Shown here one piece after another: positions 7,894-15,788 of a stretch of DNA of 64,000 bases. This DNA is from Halobellus clavatus (GTDB taxonomy: Archaea; Halobacteriota; Halobacteria; Halobacteriales; Haloferacaceae). The notes under the pieces are model-generated. The model was given only the letters and a program-made list of their open reading frames with translations, searched no databases and was not told the DNA's origin. The stretch is taken from positions 434,001 to 498,000 of the forward strand of contig NZ_FNPB01000001.1 of the NCBI RefSeq assembly GCF_900107195.1, written 5' to 3'. Every line of letters starts with the position of its first letter. The stretch's first letter is position 1. Position numbers and translations under genes: made by a program.

Positions 7894-7913
7894 ACCGGGG
7901 GGGTGTCGCGTAG
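7839..7913 (+). CDS. Possible leaderless 24-residue leader peptide before rpa2
   Basis: An ORF of 24 codons runs from the ATG at 7839, predicted to be at or very near the transcript 5' end, and stops with TAG directly against the rpa2 ATG (TAGATG). The peptide MPVAVFARPAGFSFAPAGHR is not acidic like host proteins and contains the codons that form the GC-rich hairpin. Direct abutment of stop and start suggests termination-reinitiation coupling. It could instead be non-coding leader; conservation would decide. Confidence 0.4.
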   Translation: MPVAVFARPAGFSFAPAGHRGGVA

Positions 7914-9410
7914 ATGGGCGCCATCGAGGAGGTGTACGAGGACCTCGAGACCGACGTGGACTTCGAGGAGTTCGAGGCCGCCGTCGAGGACAAAGTCGAA
8001 CAGATGGGGGGCCTCGCCGACGAGGAGACCGCCGCGATGCTCATCGCCCACGAACTCCGCGACGAGGAAGTCGAGGGAATCGCCGACATCGCGCCGGGGA
8101 TGGACGACGTGAAGTTCCTCGCGAAGGTGATGCAGATCGGGGAACTGCGGACGTTCGACCGCGACGGCGAGGACGACGACGGACGGGTCGTGAACGTCGA
8201 GGTCGCCGACGAGTCGGGGCGCATCCGGATCGCGATGTGGGACGATATGGCCGAAGACGCTGTCGAGCGCCTGGAGGCCGGACAAGTGCTCCGGGTCGCC
8301 GGCCGCCCGAAAGACGGCTACAACGGCGTCGAGGTCGACGTCGACAAGGTCGAACCCGCGCCGGACGCCGAGGTCGACGTGGACACCCAAGACACCTACC
8401 GGGTCGAGGATCTCGCGCTCGGACTCTCGGACGTGAACCTCGTCGGGCGCGTCCTCAGCACCGACAGCGTGCGGACGTTCGACCGCGACGACGGCTCCGA
8501 GGGCCGCGTGTCGAACCTGACGCTCGGCGATCCGACCGGCCGGATCCGGGTGACGCTGTGGGACGAGAAGGCCGATCTCGCGACCGAGTTCGAGTCCGGC
8601 GAGTCCGTCGAGGTCGTCGACGGCTACGTCCGCGAGCGAGACGGGACCCTCGAACTCCACGTCGGGAACCGAGGCGCGGTCGACGCGGTGGACGAAGACG
8701 TCGAGTACGTTCCCGAGACGACCGACATCGGAGCGCTCGAACTGGGCGAGACCGCCGACATCGCCGGCGGCGTCATCGAGACCGACCCCAAGCGGACGTT
8801 CGACCGCGACGACGGCTCCGAGGGACAGGTCAGAAACGTCAGGATCAAAGACGAGACGGGGGACATCCGGGTCGCGCTGTGGGGCGACAAGGCCGATCTC
8901 GACGTCGACCTCGCGGACTACGTCGTCGTCACCGACGCCGAGATCCAAGACGGCTGGCAGGACGACCTCGAGGCCTCCGCCGGGTGGCAATCGGCGGTCA
9001 GCGTGATGGACGACGCGCCCGCCGGCGGGCCGGACGCTGGCGGCGAAGCGAGCACCGGCGACGCCCAGTCGACCGGACTGGGTGCGTTCGCGGACGGGGA
9101 CGACCCCGAAGACGCCGGAGCGAAATCGAGCGCCGAGGGGTCGGGCGCGGACGGGAGTGCCAGATCCGGCGGGAGCGCGGCCGCAGCGGTGACAGAGCGC
9201 GCAGAGCACGAGGGCACCGACGGGGAACCGGCCACGGAGACGTTCACGGGCACCGTCGTTCAGGCGGGCAGTCCGGTCGTCCTCGACGACGGGACCGAGA
9301 CCCGGAGCGTCGAGACCGACGAGTCGCTGCGGCTGGGCGAGGAAGTGACCGTCAGCGGGCCTGTCGACGACGGAACCATCAGCGCCACCGACGTCGAGCG
9401 GGCGAACTGA
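7914..9410 (+). CDS. rpa2: Single-stranded DNA-binding protein Rpa2/RpaC, triple OB fold
   Basis: A 498-residue replication protein A homologue. There is a conserved acidic N-terminal helical domain (about 1-60) and three OB folds (about 65-150, 170-250 and 265-340). Each fold is marked by the strand pair pattern V-N-x-D-x-G-x-IR-x-W: SGRIRIAMWDD, TGRIRVTLWDEKA and TGDIRVALWGDKA. A low-complexity Gly/Ser/Glu linker follows, then a C-terminal small beta domain from about residue 425 (FTGTVVQAGSPVVLDDGTET). The triple-OB haloarchaeal RPA is the one reported essential in Haloferax volcanii and active in replication and repair. There is no zinc finger, which separates it from the Rpa1/Rpa3 type. 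The histone gene follows about 110 bases on. Confidence 0.88.
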   Translation: MGAIEEVYEDLETDVDFEEFEAAVEDKVEQMGGLADEETAAMLIAHELRDEEVEGIADIAPGMDDVKFLAKVMQIGELRTFDRDGEDDDGRVVNVEVADESGRIRIAMWDDMAEDAVERLEAGQVLRVAGRPKDGYNGVEVDVDKVEPAPDAEVDVDTQDTYRVEDLALGLSDVNLVGRVLSTDSVRTFDRDDGSEGRVSNLTLGDPTGRIRVTLWDEKADLATEFESGESVEVVDGYVRERDGTLELHVGNRGAVDAVDEDVEYVPETTDIGALELGETADIAGGVIETDPKRTFDRDDGSEGQVRNVRIKDETGDIRVALWGDKADLDVDLADYVVVTDAEIQDGWQDDLEASAGWQSAVSVMDDAPAGGPDAGGEASTGDAQSTGLGAFADGDDPEDAGAKSSAEGSGADGSARSGGSAAAAVTERAEHEGTDGEPATETFTGTVVQAGSPVVLDDGTETRSVETDESLRLGEEVTVSGPVDDGTISATDVERAN

Positions 9411-9487
9411 GCGGCGCCGATCGCCTCGGCTGAACGGGTGCCTGGGCGTTCGCGGAGGCAGCGGGCCTCACAGTAGCGCTACGGAAA

Positions 9488-9498
9488 GGATTATACGC
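9488..9498 (+). promoter_or_regulatory. Histone promoter TATA box
   Basis: The sequence GGATTATACG is centred about 30 bases before the ATG at 9522, with a purine-rich BRE-like stretch (GGAAA) just upstream. The spacing predicts a leaderless histone mRNA and supports the ATG at 9522 over the in-frame GTG at 9516. Confidence 0.6.
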
Positions 9499-9521
9499 CG
9501 GTCGAACAGGATATAGTGGTA

Positions 9522-9953
9522 ATGAGTGTCGAGTTGCCGTTCGCCCCCGTGGACGATATCATCCGACGGAGAGCCGGCGACCTCCGGGTCAGCTCTGGGG
9601 CTGCAGAGGAGCTCGCTCGCCGCGTTCAAGAACACGGGGCGACGCTCGCCGTCGACGCCGCCGAACGAGCGGCTGCCGACGGTCGCAAGACGCTGATGGC
9701 CGAGGACTTCGACGTCCAACAGGTCGTGAGCCGACGCGACCTCGAACTGCCGATCGCACCGATCGACCGTATCGCCCGCCTGAAGATCGACGACCGCTTC
9801 CGCGTCTCGATGGACGCCAGAATCGCACTGGCGGATATCCTCGAGGACTACGCCGATAACGTCGCGAGCGCGGCCGCGACGCTCGCCCGACACGCGGACC
9901 GGCGGACGGTCCAGGCCGAAGACATCGAGACGTACTTCGCGCTCTTCGAGTAG
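9522..9953 (+). CDS. hstA: Archaeal histone, fused doublet
   Basis: A 143-residue protein with two histone folds in one chain, as in haloarchaeal histones. Fold 1 begins LPFAPVDDIIRRRAG (about 5-70) and fold 2 begins LPIAPIDRIARLKID (about 76-141). Each ends in a helix after the L2 loop (DGRKTLMAEDFD; DRRTVQAEDIE). The doublet would act as an internal heterodimer. In haloarchaea these histones behave more like sequence-selective regulators than bulk chromatin. It is co-transcribed with the deacetylase-like gene two bases downstream. Confidence 0.93.
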   Translation: MSVELPFAPVDDIIRRRAGDLRVSSGAAEELARRVQEHGATLAVDAAERAAADGRKTLMAEDFDVQQVVSRRDLELPIAPIDRIARLKIDDRFRVSMDARIALADILEDYADNVASAAATLARHADRRTVQAEDIETYFALFE

Positions 9954-9955
9954 CG

Positions 9956-10972
9956 ATGCAGTTCGGCTACAGCGAGACCTGTCTCGCACACGACACCGGT
10001 GAGCGCCACCCCGAGACGGCCGATCGACTCCGGGCGATCAAGCGCGCGCTCGCGAAGCGTCACGGCGTCGAGTACGTCGAGGCCGACGCTGCGACCGACG
10101 AGTCGGTCGCGTCCGTCCACGAAGACGACTACGTCGCGGAGATCCGCGAGTTCTGCGAGGACGGCGGCGGCAACTGGGATCCCGACACCGTCGCCTCCGG
10201 AGACACCTGGGACGCCGCACTCACCTCTGCGGGTCTCGCGCAGTGGGCCGCCGAGGCGGCAGTCTCGGGAGCCGACGGTCGGGACACGCCGTTTTCGATC
10301 GGCCGGCCGCCAGGGCATCACGCCGTCGCGGACGACGCGATGGGGTTCTGTTTCATCAACAACGCGGCCGTCGCCGCCCAGACGCTCCTCGACGACCCCG
10401 AGGCCGACGTCGACCGGGCGGTCATCTTCGACTGGGACGTCCACCACGGCAACGGCACACAGGACATCTTCTACGAGCAGGGCGACGTCCTCTACGCGTC
10501 GCTCCACGAGGAGGGGCTCTACCCCGGAACCGGCGAGGTCGACGAGACCGGCCTCGGCGACGGCGAGGGCTCGACGCTGAACGTGCCCCTCGCAGCCGGG
10601 GCCGGCGACGCGGACTATCTGCTGGTCGTCGAGGAACTCCTCCGACCGGTGGTCGAGCGCTACGATCCTGATCTCTTCATCGTCAGCGCCGGGTTCGACG
10701 CGCACCGCCACGATCCCATTTCGCGGATGCGCGTCTCGACGGAGGGGTACGCGCTCCTGACCGACCGCGTTCGCTCGCTCGCCGACGACGTCGACGCGGG
10801 CCTCGCGTTCGTGCTCGAAGGCGGCTACGGACTCGACACGCTCTCTGAGGGCGTCGCGATCGTCCACGAGACGTTCGACGGGCGGGAGGCGATGGAGCCA
10901 GACGACGATCCAGAAGCGCAAACCGAACGACTCGTCGAGGACGTCCGCGAGGCGCACGACATCGACGGGTGA
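9956..10972 (+). CDS. Histone deacetylase / AcuC family hydrolase
   Basis: A 338-residue class I/II HDAC-fold enzyme. The catalytic tandem histidines lie in GRPPGHHAVADDAMGFCF. Zinc ligands are in FDWDVHHGNGTQDIFY (Asp and His) and SAGFDAHRHDP (Asp), and the transition-state Tyr lies in LEGGYGLD. Relatives remove acetyl groups from protein lysines or act on acetylpolyamines. It starts two bases after the histone stop, so histone and deacetylase form a bicistronic operon; a role in deacetylating the histone or other proteins is plausible but unproven. Complete, no signal peptide. Confidence 0.88.
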   Translation: MQFGYSETCLAHDTGERHPETADRLRAIKRALAKRHGVEYVEADAATDESVASVHEDDYVAEIREFCEDGGGNWDPDTVASGDTWDAALTSAGLAQWAAEAAVSGADGRDTPFSIGRPPGHHAVADDAMGFCFINNAAVAAQTLLDDPEADVDRAVIFDWDVHHGNGTQDIFYEQGDVLYASLHEEGLYPGTGEVDETGLGDGEGSTLNVPLAAGAGDADYLLVVEELLRPVVERYDPDLFIVSAGFDAHRHDPISRMRVSTEGYALLTDRVRSLADDVDAGLAFVLEGGYGLDTLSEGVAIVHETFDGREAMEPDDDPEAQTERLVEDVREAHDIDG

Positions 10973-11047
10973 GTTGACGAGGGGATCCGTCCCGGCAGCG
11001 TACGCACCCCGCGATCGATACACGTCCTGAGCCGTCGCGGAACCGCG

Positions 11048-11779
11048 TCACTCCGAATCGCTGGAGTCGGTGTTGCGAACGACCAGCACCGGGCGATCGA
11101 CGTTCTGGACCACCCGCGTCGGCACGTCGCCGAGGATGTGCTCGATCAGCGACGGCTCGGTCTCGCCGATGACGAGGACGTCGTGGTTCGCCGCGGCGTC
11201 GATGATGTCGTCTGCGGGCGACTCGCTCTCGACGACCGCGGTATCGACGCGGTCGGCGGCGACACCCGCGTCGACCAGATGATCGACCGCGCCGTCGAGC
11301 AGCGTGCGCCCGACCGAGACGTCTTCGTCGCCGGACGGGACGGCGTGAAACAGCGTCACCGTCGCCTCGCTCTCTTCTAAGAGCGTCCCGACGACAGCGA
11401 GGATGCGGTCGATGTTCGCGTCGCCGCGGATGGGCACCAGCACCCGTTCGACGGGGCGCACGTCCCGGGGAACGACGACGACCGCCGCGTGGTAGTCGTC
11501 GGCGACGCGGTCGATGGTCGTCGAGCGGTCGGGCGTGAACACCACGAGCGTCTCGACGTCGGTCTCAGCGGGGAAGTCTGCGGCGACGTCCTCGATGCGC
11601 TCGACCGCGTCGGACTCGTACTCGTCTCGCATCTGCTCCGGGGTGACCTGATCGGGAACGGGGTACCAACCGACCAGGACGATCCTCGCCGGCCGGAGCA
11701 AGTCCAGGAGGTCCGGGTCCGGGCGCTCCTCCGACGAGACGTCGACCGGAACCAGCACCGTGAGGGCAGTGTCACTCAT
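11048..11779 (-). CDS. Universal stress protein-like protein (UspA), copy 1
   Basis: A 243-residue protein with an N-terminal LTVLVPVDVSSEE strand and a C-terminal half carrying a Usp core: VLVPIRGDANIDRILAVV, TLFHAVP, and ANHDVLVIGETEPSLIEHI followed by RPVLVVRNTDSS. The usual ATP-binding G-x2-G-x9-G(S/T) loop is degenerate. Usp proteins modulate stress responses and often accompany transporters in haloarchaea. Its start overlaps the stop of the second Usp gene (ATGA), and both lie downstream of an APC permease, suggesting they regulate that transporter. Confidence 0.8.
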   Translation of the reverse strand: MSDTALTVLVPVDVSSEERPDPDLLDLLRPARIVLVGWYPVPDQVTPEQMRDEYESDAVERIEDVAADFPAETDVETLVVFTPDRSTTIDRVADDYHAAVVVVPRDVRPVERVLVPIRGDANIDRILAVVGTLLEESEATVTLFHAVPSGDEDVSVGRTLLDGAVDHLVDAGVAADRVDTAVVESESPADDIIDAAANHDVLVIGETEPSLIEHILGDVPTRVVQNVDRPVLVVRNTDSSDSE

Positions 11780-12495
11780 ACGGATCGCTCCTTGCGGACG
11801 ACGACCACCGGACGTCCGGTACGGTCGTGGATGCGGTCCGGAACCGTGCCGACGACGCGCTCGCGAATATCGGGTTCGTACTCGCCCGTCACGACGAGGT
11901 CGTGCGATTCAGCCAGGTCGAGCAGCGCGCTCTCCTGAGTCTCGGCGGTCGGTTCCTCCCAGGAGATGGCCTCGCGGTCGAGGCCCCGTTCGGTCAGCCA
12001 GTCGGTCGCCCCGCGGAGGTACAGTTCCGACTTGGCACTCCCCTTTTCGATACTCTCGGCGTGGTAGAGCGTCACTTCGAGATCGTTGGACGCCATCAGG
12101 GACTCGACGACGCCCAGAACGCGGAACATATTCTGTTCGTCTTTCAGCGAGACCAGGACGCGCGCGATCTCGCCGGTGACTCCGGAGACGAGTACCGAAT
12201 CGCAGTCGTACTCGTTGGCGACGCGGTCGATCGACTGCGCGCTGTCGCGAGTGAACACGAGCACCGATTGGACGTCGGCGTCGCTGCCGGCGAACTGCTG
12301 AACGATAGTCTCCAGGTCGTCTTTCGCTTCCTGTTCGTACTCGTCGCGGATCTGCTGCGGGGCCGTCTGGTCCGGGACGGGGTAGTACCCGAGGACGACG
12401 ACCCGGAGCGGCCGTAGCACCTCGATGAGATCCAGCGACGGATCCTCTTGCGCCGATACGTCTACCGGGACGAGCAGTGTCGGATTTTCGATCAT
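11776..12495 (-). CDS. Universal stress protein-like protein (UspA), copy 2
   Basis: A 239-residue paralogue of the next gene, beginning TLLVPVDVSAQEDPSLDLI and ending AESHDLVVTGEYEPDIRERVVG plus RPVVVVRKERSV. The two share the opening Y-PVPDQ-x2-PQQ-like segment, so they arose by tandem duplication. Both are about 100 residues longer than single-domain UspA and look like two-domain forms with a degenerate first domain. It is coupled to copy 1 by a 4-base overlap and lies about 70 bases after the permease, with a 25-codon ORF bridging the gap. Confidence 0.8.
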   Translation of the reverse strand: MIENPTLLVPVDVSAQEDPSLDLIEVLRPLRVVVLGYYPVPDQTAPQQIRDEYEQEAKDDLETIVQQFAGSDADVQSVLVFTRDSAQSIDRVANEYDCDSVLVSGVTGEIARVLVSLKDEQNMFRVLGVVESLMASNDLEVTLYHAESIEKGSAKSELYLRGATDWLTERGLDREAISWEEPTAETQESALLDLAESHDLVVTGEYEPDIRERVVGTVPDRIHDRTGRPVVVVRKERSV

Positions 12496-12561
12496 ACGTC
12501 GGATCCTCCGTCGGTCGCAGTCGTCAGCCTGTGCGAGATCGAAGGTGCCGCCGCCGCGGAA

Positions 12562-14058
12562 TCAGTCATTAGCACCACCCCCGTGGCCGGCCGTCGTGCT
12601 GTCGTCCGCCGGGATGTCCTCCGCCGGGATGTCGTCCGGGCCGACGTCGAAATCGACCGCGACCTCAACCTCGACGGCTGGCGGTGAGCGGTATTGCGCC
12701 AGCGCACTGGTGTCTTCGACGCGCTTGCGGACGTAGACGAAGTACCAGACGATCCCGGCAACGACGAGCGTGCCCGCGAGCAGGATCTGTTGCAGATCCA
12801 TGAATCCGATGAGGGCGAACGACAGCAGCGCGCCGAGCGCCGGGACGACCGGGTAGCCGGGCAACTCGAACTCCGGATCGTAGCCCATCGCCTCGGTCTC
12901 GCGCATCACGATGAGCGAGACGTTCAACAGCCCGTAGACGAGCAGGTGGAGCACGCTCCCGGCCTTCGCCAGCGCGTTGACCTGCCCGGCGACGATGAAG
13001 AGCAGAATGAGCCCCCCGGTCAGCGCGATCGAGCGGTACGGCGTGTTGAATCGGTCGTGGATCTTCGAGAGTCGCTTGTCCATCAGGCCGTCTCGACCCA
13101 TTGCGTAGTTGATCCGAGAGGCCGACAGGACCGACGCGTTAGCCGACGACGCTGTCGCCAGCAGCCCACCGAACGTCAGCAGCCCGACGCCGATGAGTCC
13201 GATCCCGAAGCCGCCGAAGATCGCCTCCGCGCCGATCGCGATCGCCGTCCCCTCGCCTGCGACCTGATCGAGCGGGACGACGCCGAGCAGGATGAGGATC
13301 GACGCCGCGTAGATGAGCGTCACCAGCAGGACGCCGCCGACCATCGCCCGCGGGAGGTTCTTGCCGGGGGCTTTGATTTCACCGGCGACCGTGGCCACCT
13401 GAGCGAACCCCAGATACGAGACGAACACCAGCGCGGTCGTCGGGAGAATCGAACCCGGACCGGACCCCTGCGGGAAGAACGGCAGTAGTTCCGCCGGCCG
13501 GGCCTGCGTCGCCCCCAGCGCGATGAACGCCCCCAGAATGACGAGCAGGACGATGACGATGACGTTCTGGAGATCCCCGGTCCCGTCCGTGCTGAGGTAG
13601 TTGACCACGATGAACGCGGCGGCGGCGGCGAGGCCGCCGATCTGTGGCCCCGAGAGAGGGACCGCAGCGACGATGCCGAGGTTCAACTCCAGGCTCGCCA
13701 TCAGCGGATCGACGTAGTTCCCGAAGCCGACGGCGTAGAACGCCGTGGCGAACGCCAGCCCGAGCCAGTTACCGAGGCCGGCGATCGATCCGAAGAGGGG
13801 GCCGAGCCCCTTGTTGATGAAGTGATAGGGCCCGCCGGAAGCCGGCATCGCCGTCGCCAGTTCGCTGGCCGACAGTGCGGTCAGCATCGCGATCCCGCCC
13901 GCGAGGACGAACGCGATGGCCGATGCGGGACCAGATAGCGCCGCCGCCGCGCCCGGGAGGACGAAGATGCCGGCGCCGACCATCGTCCCGATACCGATCA
14001 TCAATGCCTCTGTCAGGCCGAGCGTCCGCTCGAGTTGCGTCTCGGTCTCCGATCCCAT
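12562..14058 (-). CDS. APC superfamily amino-acid permease
   Basis: A 498-residue polytopic membrane protein with about 12 membrane helices, starting MGSETETQLERTLGL at 14058 (an ATG four codons earlier is also possible). The first helix motif IGIGTMVGAGIFVLPG and the third-region PASGGPYHFINKGLGP are diagnostic of amino acid/polyamine/cation antiporters. A hydrophilic acidic tail after VWYFVYVRKRVED is unusually long. In haloarchaea this family is often followed by or fused to Usp domains; here the two Usp genes follow as separate cistrons. Substrate cannot be told from sequence. Confidence 0.87.
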   Translation of the reverse strand: MGSETETQLERTLGLTEALMIGIGTMVGAGIFVLPGAAAALSGPASAIAFVLAGGIAMLTALSASELATAMPASGGPYHFINKGLGPLFGSIAGLGNWLGLAFATAFYAVGFGNYVDPLMASLELNLGIVAAVPLSGPQIGGLAAAAAFIVVNYLSTDGTGDLQNVIVIVLLVILGAFIALGATQARPAELLPFFPQGSGPGSILPTTALVFVSYLGFAQVATVAGEIKAPGKNLPRAMVGGVLLVTLIYAASILILLGVVPLDQVAGEGTAIAIGAEAIFGGFGIGLIGVGLLTFGGLLATASSANASVLSASRINYAMGRDGLMDKRLSKIHDRFNTPYRSIALTGGLILLFIVAGQVNALAKAGSVLHLLVYGLLNVSLIVMRETEAMGYDPEFELPGYPVVPALGALLSFALIGFMDLQQILLAGTLVVAGIVWYFVYVRKRVEDTSALAQYRSPPAVEVEVAVDFDVGPDDIPAEDIPADDSTTAGHGGGAND

Positions 14059-14105
14059 CGCATCCTCCAATGCAGGCGACGGCTAAATAACTGCGTCTCG
14101 TCCGT

Positions 14106-15482
14106 TCAGGGTCGAGGGTCGAAATACGTCGCGAGCGAGGAGCCGAACGCCGGCGCAAGCTCGGCAACCTCCTCGCCGACCAAGACCGCATAGTCGTCTT
14201 CCAGTGCGGTCTCGATCTGTGCGCCGAGACCGACCCCGAACAGTTCCTCGGACTCCAGAAAGTCGACCGCGTCGGTGAAGTCGCGCTGGCGCTCGACGAC
14301 GTACCGGTCGCCTGCGAGGAACGGCCCGTACGGTGCCGTTTCCGCATCGTCGGCCTGCCCGGCGTAGGCCTCGAAGAAGCCTTCGGCGTGCTGCCGGACG
14401 TGGACAGGCGGGCCGTCGTGGCGCTCGATCGCCGGCAGCGAACGGTGGGCCAGTTCGACGAACAGGACGGCCCGGTCGTCGGCGAACGTCGTCGCGCGGA
14501 TCGGTCCGAAGCCGCGTCGGTCGAGCGCATCGCGGACGCCCGACAGCGACTTCTCGAGTTGGGGATAGAGCTGGTCGTCGACGAGGTCGGGAGCGTCGAA
14601 CACGATCGCGACGGGGACCGTACCGCGGCGCTCGATGTGCGCCCGCACGGCGTCGGCGTCCAGCGGTTCTGGCGATCGCGGCTCGAACAACCCCTCACTC
14701 GGCGCGTCGAGGAACGCCCGTGCGTAGTGCTGGAGGCGAGCAACGTTCTCGGCCGCGCAGACCGCGGCGACGTTCCGGTCCGCGTCGGTGGGATCGACCA
14801 CCACAAGCGGGTCGTCGTGGTCGGTGCTCCCGTGGGCTTCGGGATCGAACGCGACGGGCGGGTGCCAGTCGGCGGCCGATTCGAGGAGGGCCTCGAACCC
14901 GCCGGCTTCGAGGACGAGCAGTTCGGCGAGGTAGCCCGAGAACCCCCGCGTTCTGAGGTCGCTGCCGTAGGCGCCGATCCCCTTGAGAAACTGCTTGAAC
15001 ACGCGGACCTCGCTTGCGAGGTCGTCGTCGATCCGCTCCCGGAGGTAGGCGTTGTGGTGCGGCGTCCGGTCGACCGCCGACTGGAGCGACGCCCCGTCGT
15101 CGACGTCGTAACAGGGCACGAGGTCGACGTCGAAGCCCTCGAACTCGCCAGTGACGTAGGGGTGCTCGGCGTACTCCTCGTGGCCGTCCGGCAGGACGGC
15201 GTTCCCGATCTCGAGGCCGTAGCGCTCCAAGGTGTCGCGTTCGATCGAGGGCGGGAAGCGGACGAACAGATCGATGTCGCGGTCGCCCGCGAGCCACGTG
15301 CCCCGGGCGGTCGAGCCGACCTGGACGATGTCGGCGTCCACGGACAGCGAGTCGAGTTCGGCCTCGACCCGCGCGGTGAGCGCCGCCACCGCGTCCCGCA
15401 TCGCCGCGCGCTCGGCGGCGTCGGGCGTGACGCGATCGCGAACGGTCTCGATCACCCGGCGGCGGTCCTCGGCGTCGGCCAT
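14106..15482 (-). CDS. cca: tRNA CCA-adding enzyme, archaeal class I
   Basis: A 458-residue nucleotidyltransferase. The catalytic motif GSTARGTWLAGDRDIDLF (about 56-73) gives carboxylates D69 and D71, with a third in FDVDLVPCYDV. This is the class I archaeal arrangement, followed by the central domain (TPHHNAYLRERI; FLKGIGAYGSDLRTRGFSGY) and C-terminal tail domains. It adds CCA to tRNA 3' ends, consistent with all three tRNA genes in this window lacking encoded CCA. Length fits the family. The neighbouring tRNA-Asn is read in the other direction. Confidence 0.95.
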   Translation of the reverse strand: MADAEDRRRVIETVRDRVTPDAAERAAMRDAVAALTARVEAELDSLSVDADIVQVGSTARGTWLAGDRDIDLFVRFPPSIERDTLERYGLEIGNAVLPDGHEEYAEHPYVTGEFEGFDVDLVPCYDVDDGASLQSAVDRTPHHNAYLRERIDDDLASEVRVFKQFLKGIGAYGSDLRTRGFSGYLAELLVLEAGGFEALLESAADWHPPVAFDPEAHGSTDHDDPLVVVDPTDADRNVAAVCAAENVARLQHYARAFLDAPSEGLFEPRSPEPLDADAVRAHIERRGTVPVAIVFDAPDLVDDQLYPQLEKSLSGVRDALDRRGFGPIRATTFADDRAVLFVELAHRSLPAIERHDGPPVHVRQHAEGFFEAYAGQADDAETAPYGPFLAGDRYVVERQRDFTDAVDFLESEELFGVGLGAQIETALEDDYAVLVGEEVAELAPAFGSSLATYFDPRP

Positions 15483-15626
15483 CGTTGTCGCGGCTTCGCG
15501 GGGCGGCGGCGAAAGGGTGTCGGTCCGGCGGCCGAGGGGGGGAGAGGCCGGTGTGGCCCGTCACCGTGCGGTGAAAACGAAATCCTTATCATAGTACCTC
15601 GGTCTACGAACGTGTGCACGCAGTGA

Positions 15627-15699
15627 GCCGTCGTAGCTCAGTTGGTAGAGCACCTCGCTGTTAACGAGGTGGTCCCAGGTTCGAGCCCTGGCGACGGCG
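15627..15699 (+). tRNA. tRNA-Asn (anticodon GTT)
   Basis: The acceptor stem GCCGTCG pairs with CGACGGC, with discriminator G. The anticodon arm has loop CTGTTAA with anticodon GTT, and the T arm contains GGTTCGAGCC. It is 73 nt, with no intron and no encoded CCA. A TATA-like CTTATCATA lies about 40 bases upstream. Confidence 0.95.
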
Positions 15700-15755
15700 T
15701 GGCCCCTTCTCTCTCGCGATGTGTCGCACCCGTGGATACCCACCCCCGAGGTCGT

Positions 15756-15767
15756 ACACATATACCG
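15756..15767 (+). promoter_or_regulatory. TATA box for the ABC exporter operon
   Basis: ACACATATACC lies about 27 bases before the GTG at 15789. This fits a leaderless mRNA and is the reason I choose that GTG (MSRHSETPASD) rather than the upstream in-frame start inside the tRNA gene. Confidence 0.5.
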
Positions 15768-15788
15768 CCGCCGCCGCTACGGGTGAAC

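Noticed and set aside
7875-9209. 444-codon frame antisense to rpa2
   Set aside because: Mirror frame of an acidic protein; Val/Arg/Leu-rich translation without motifs.
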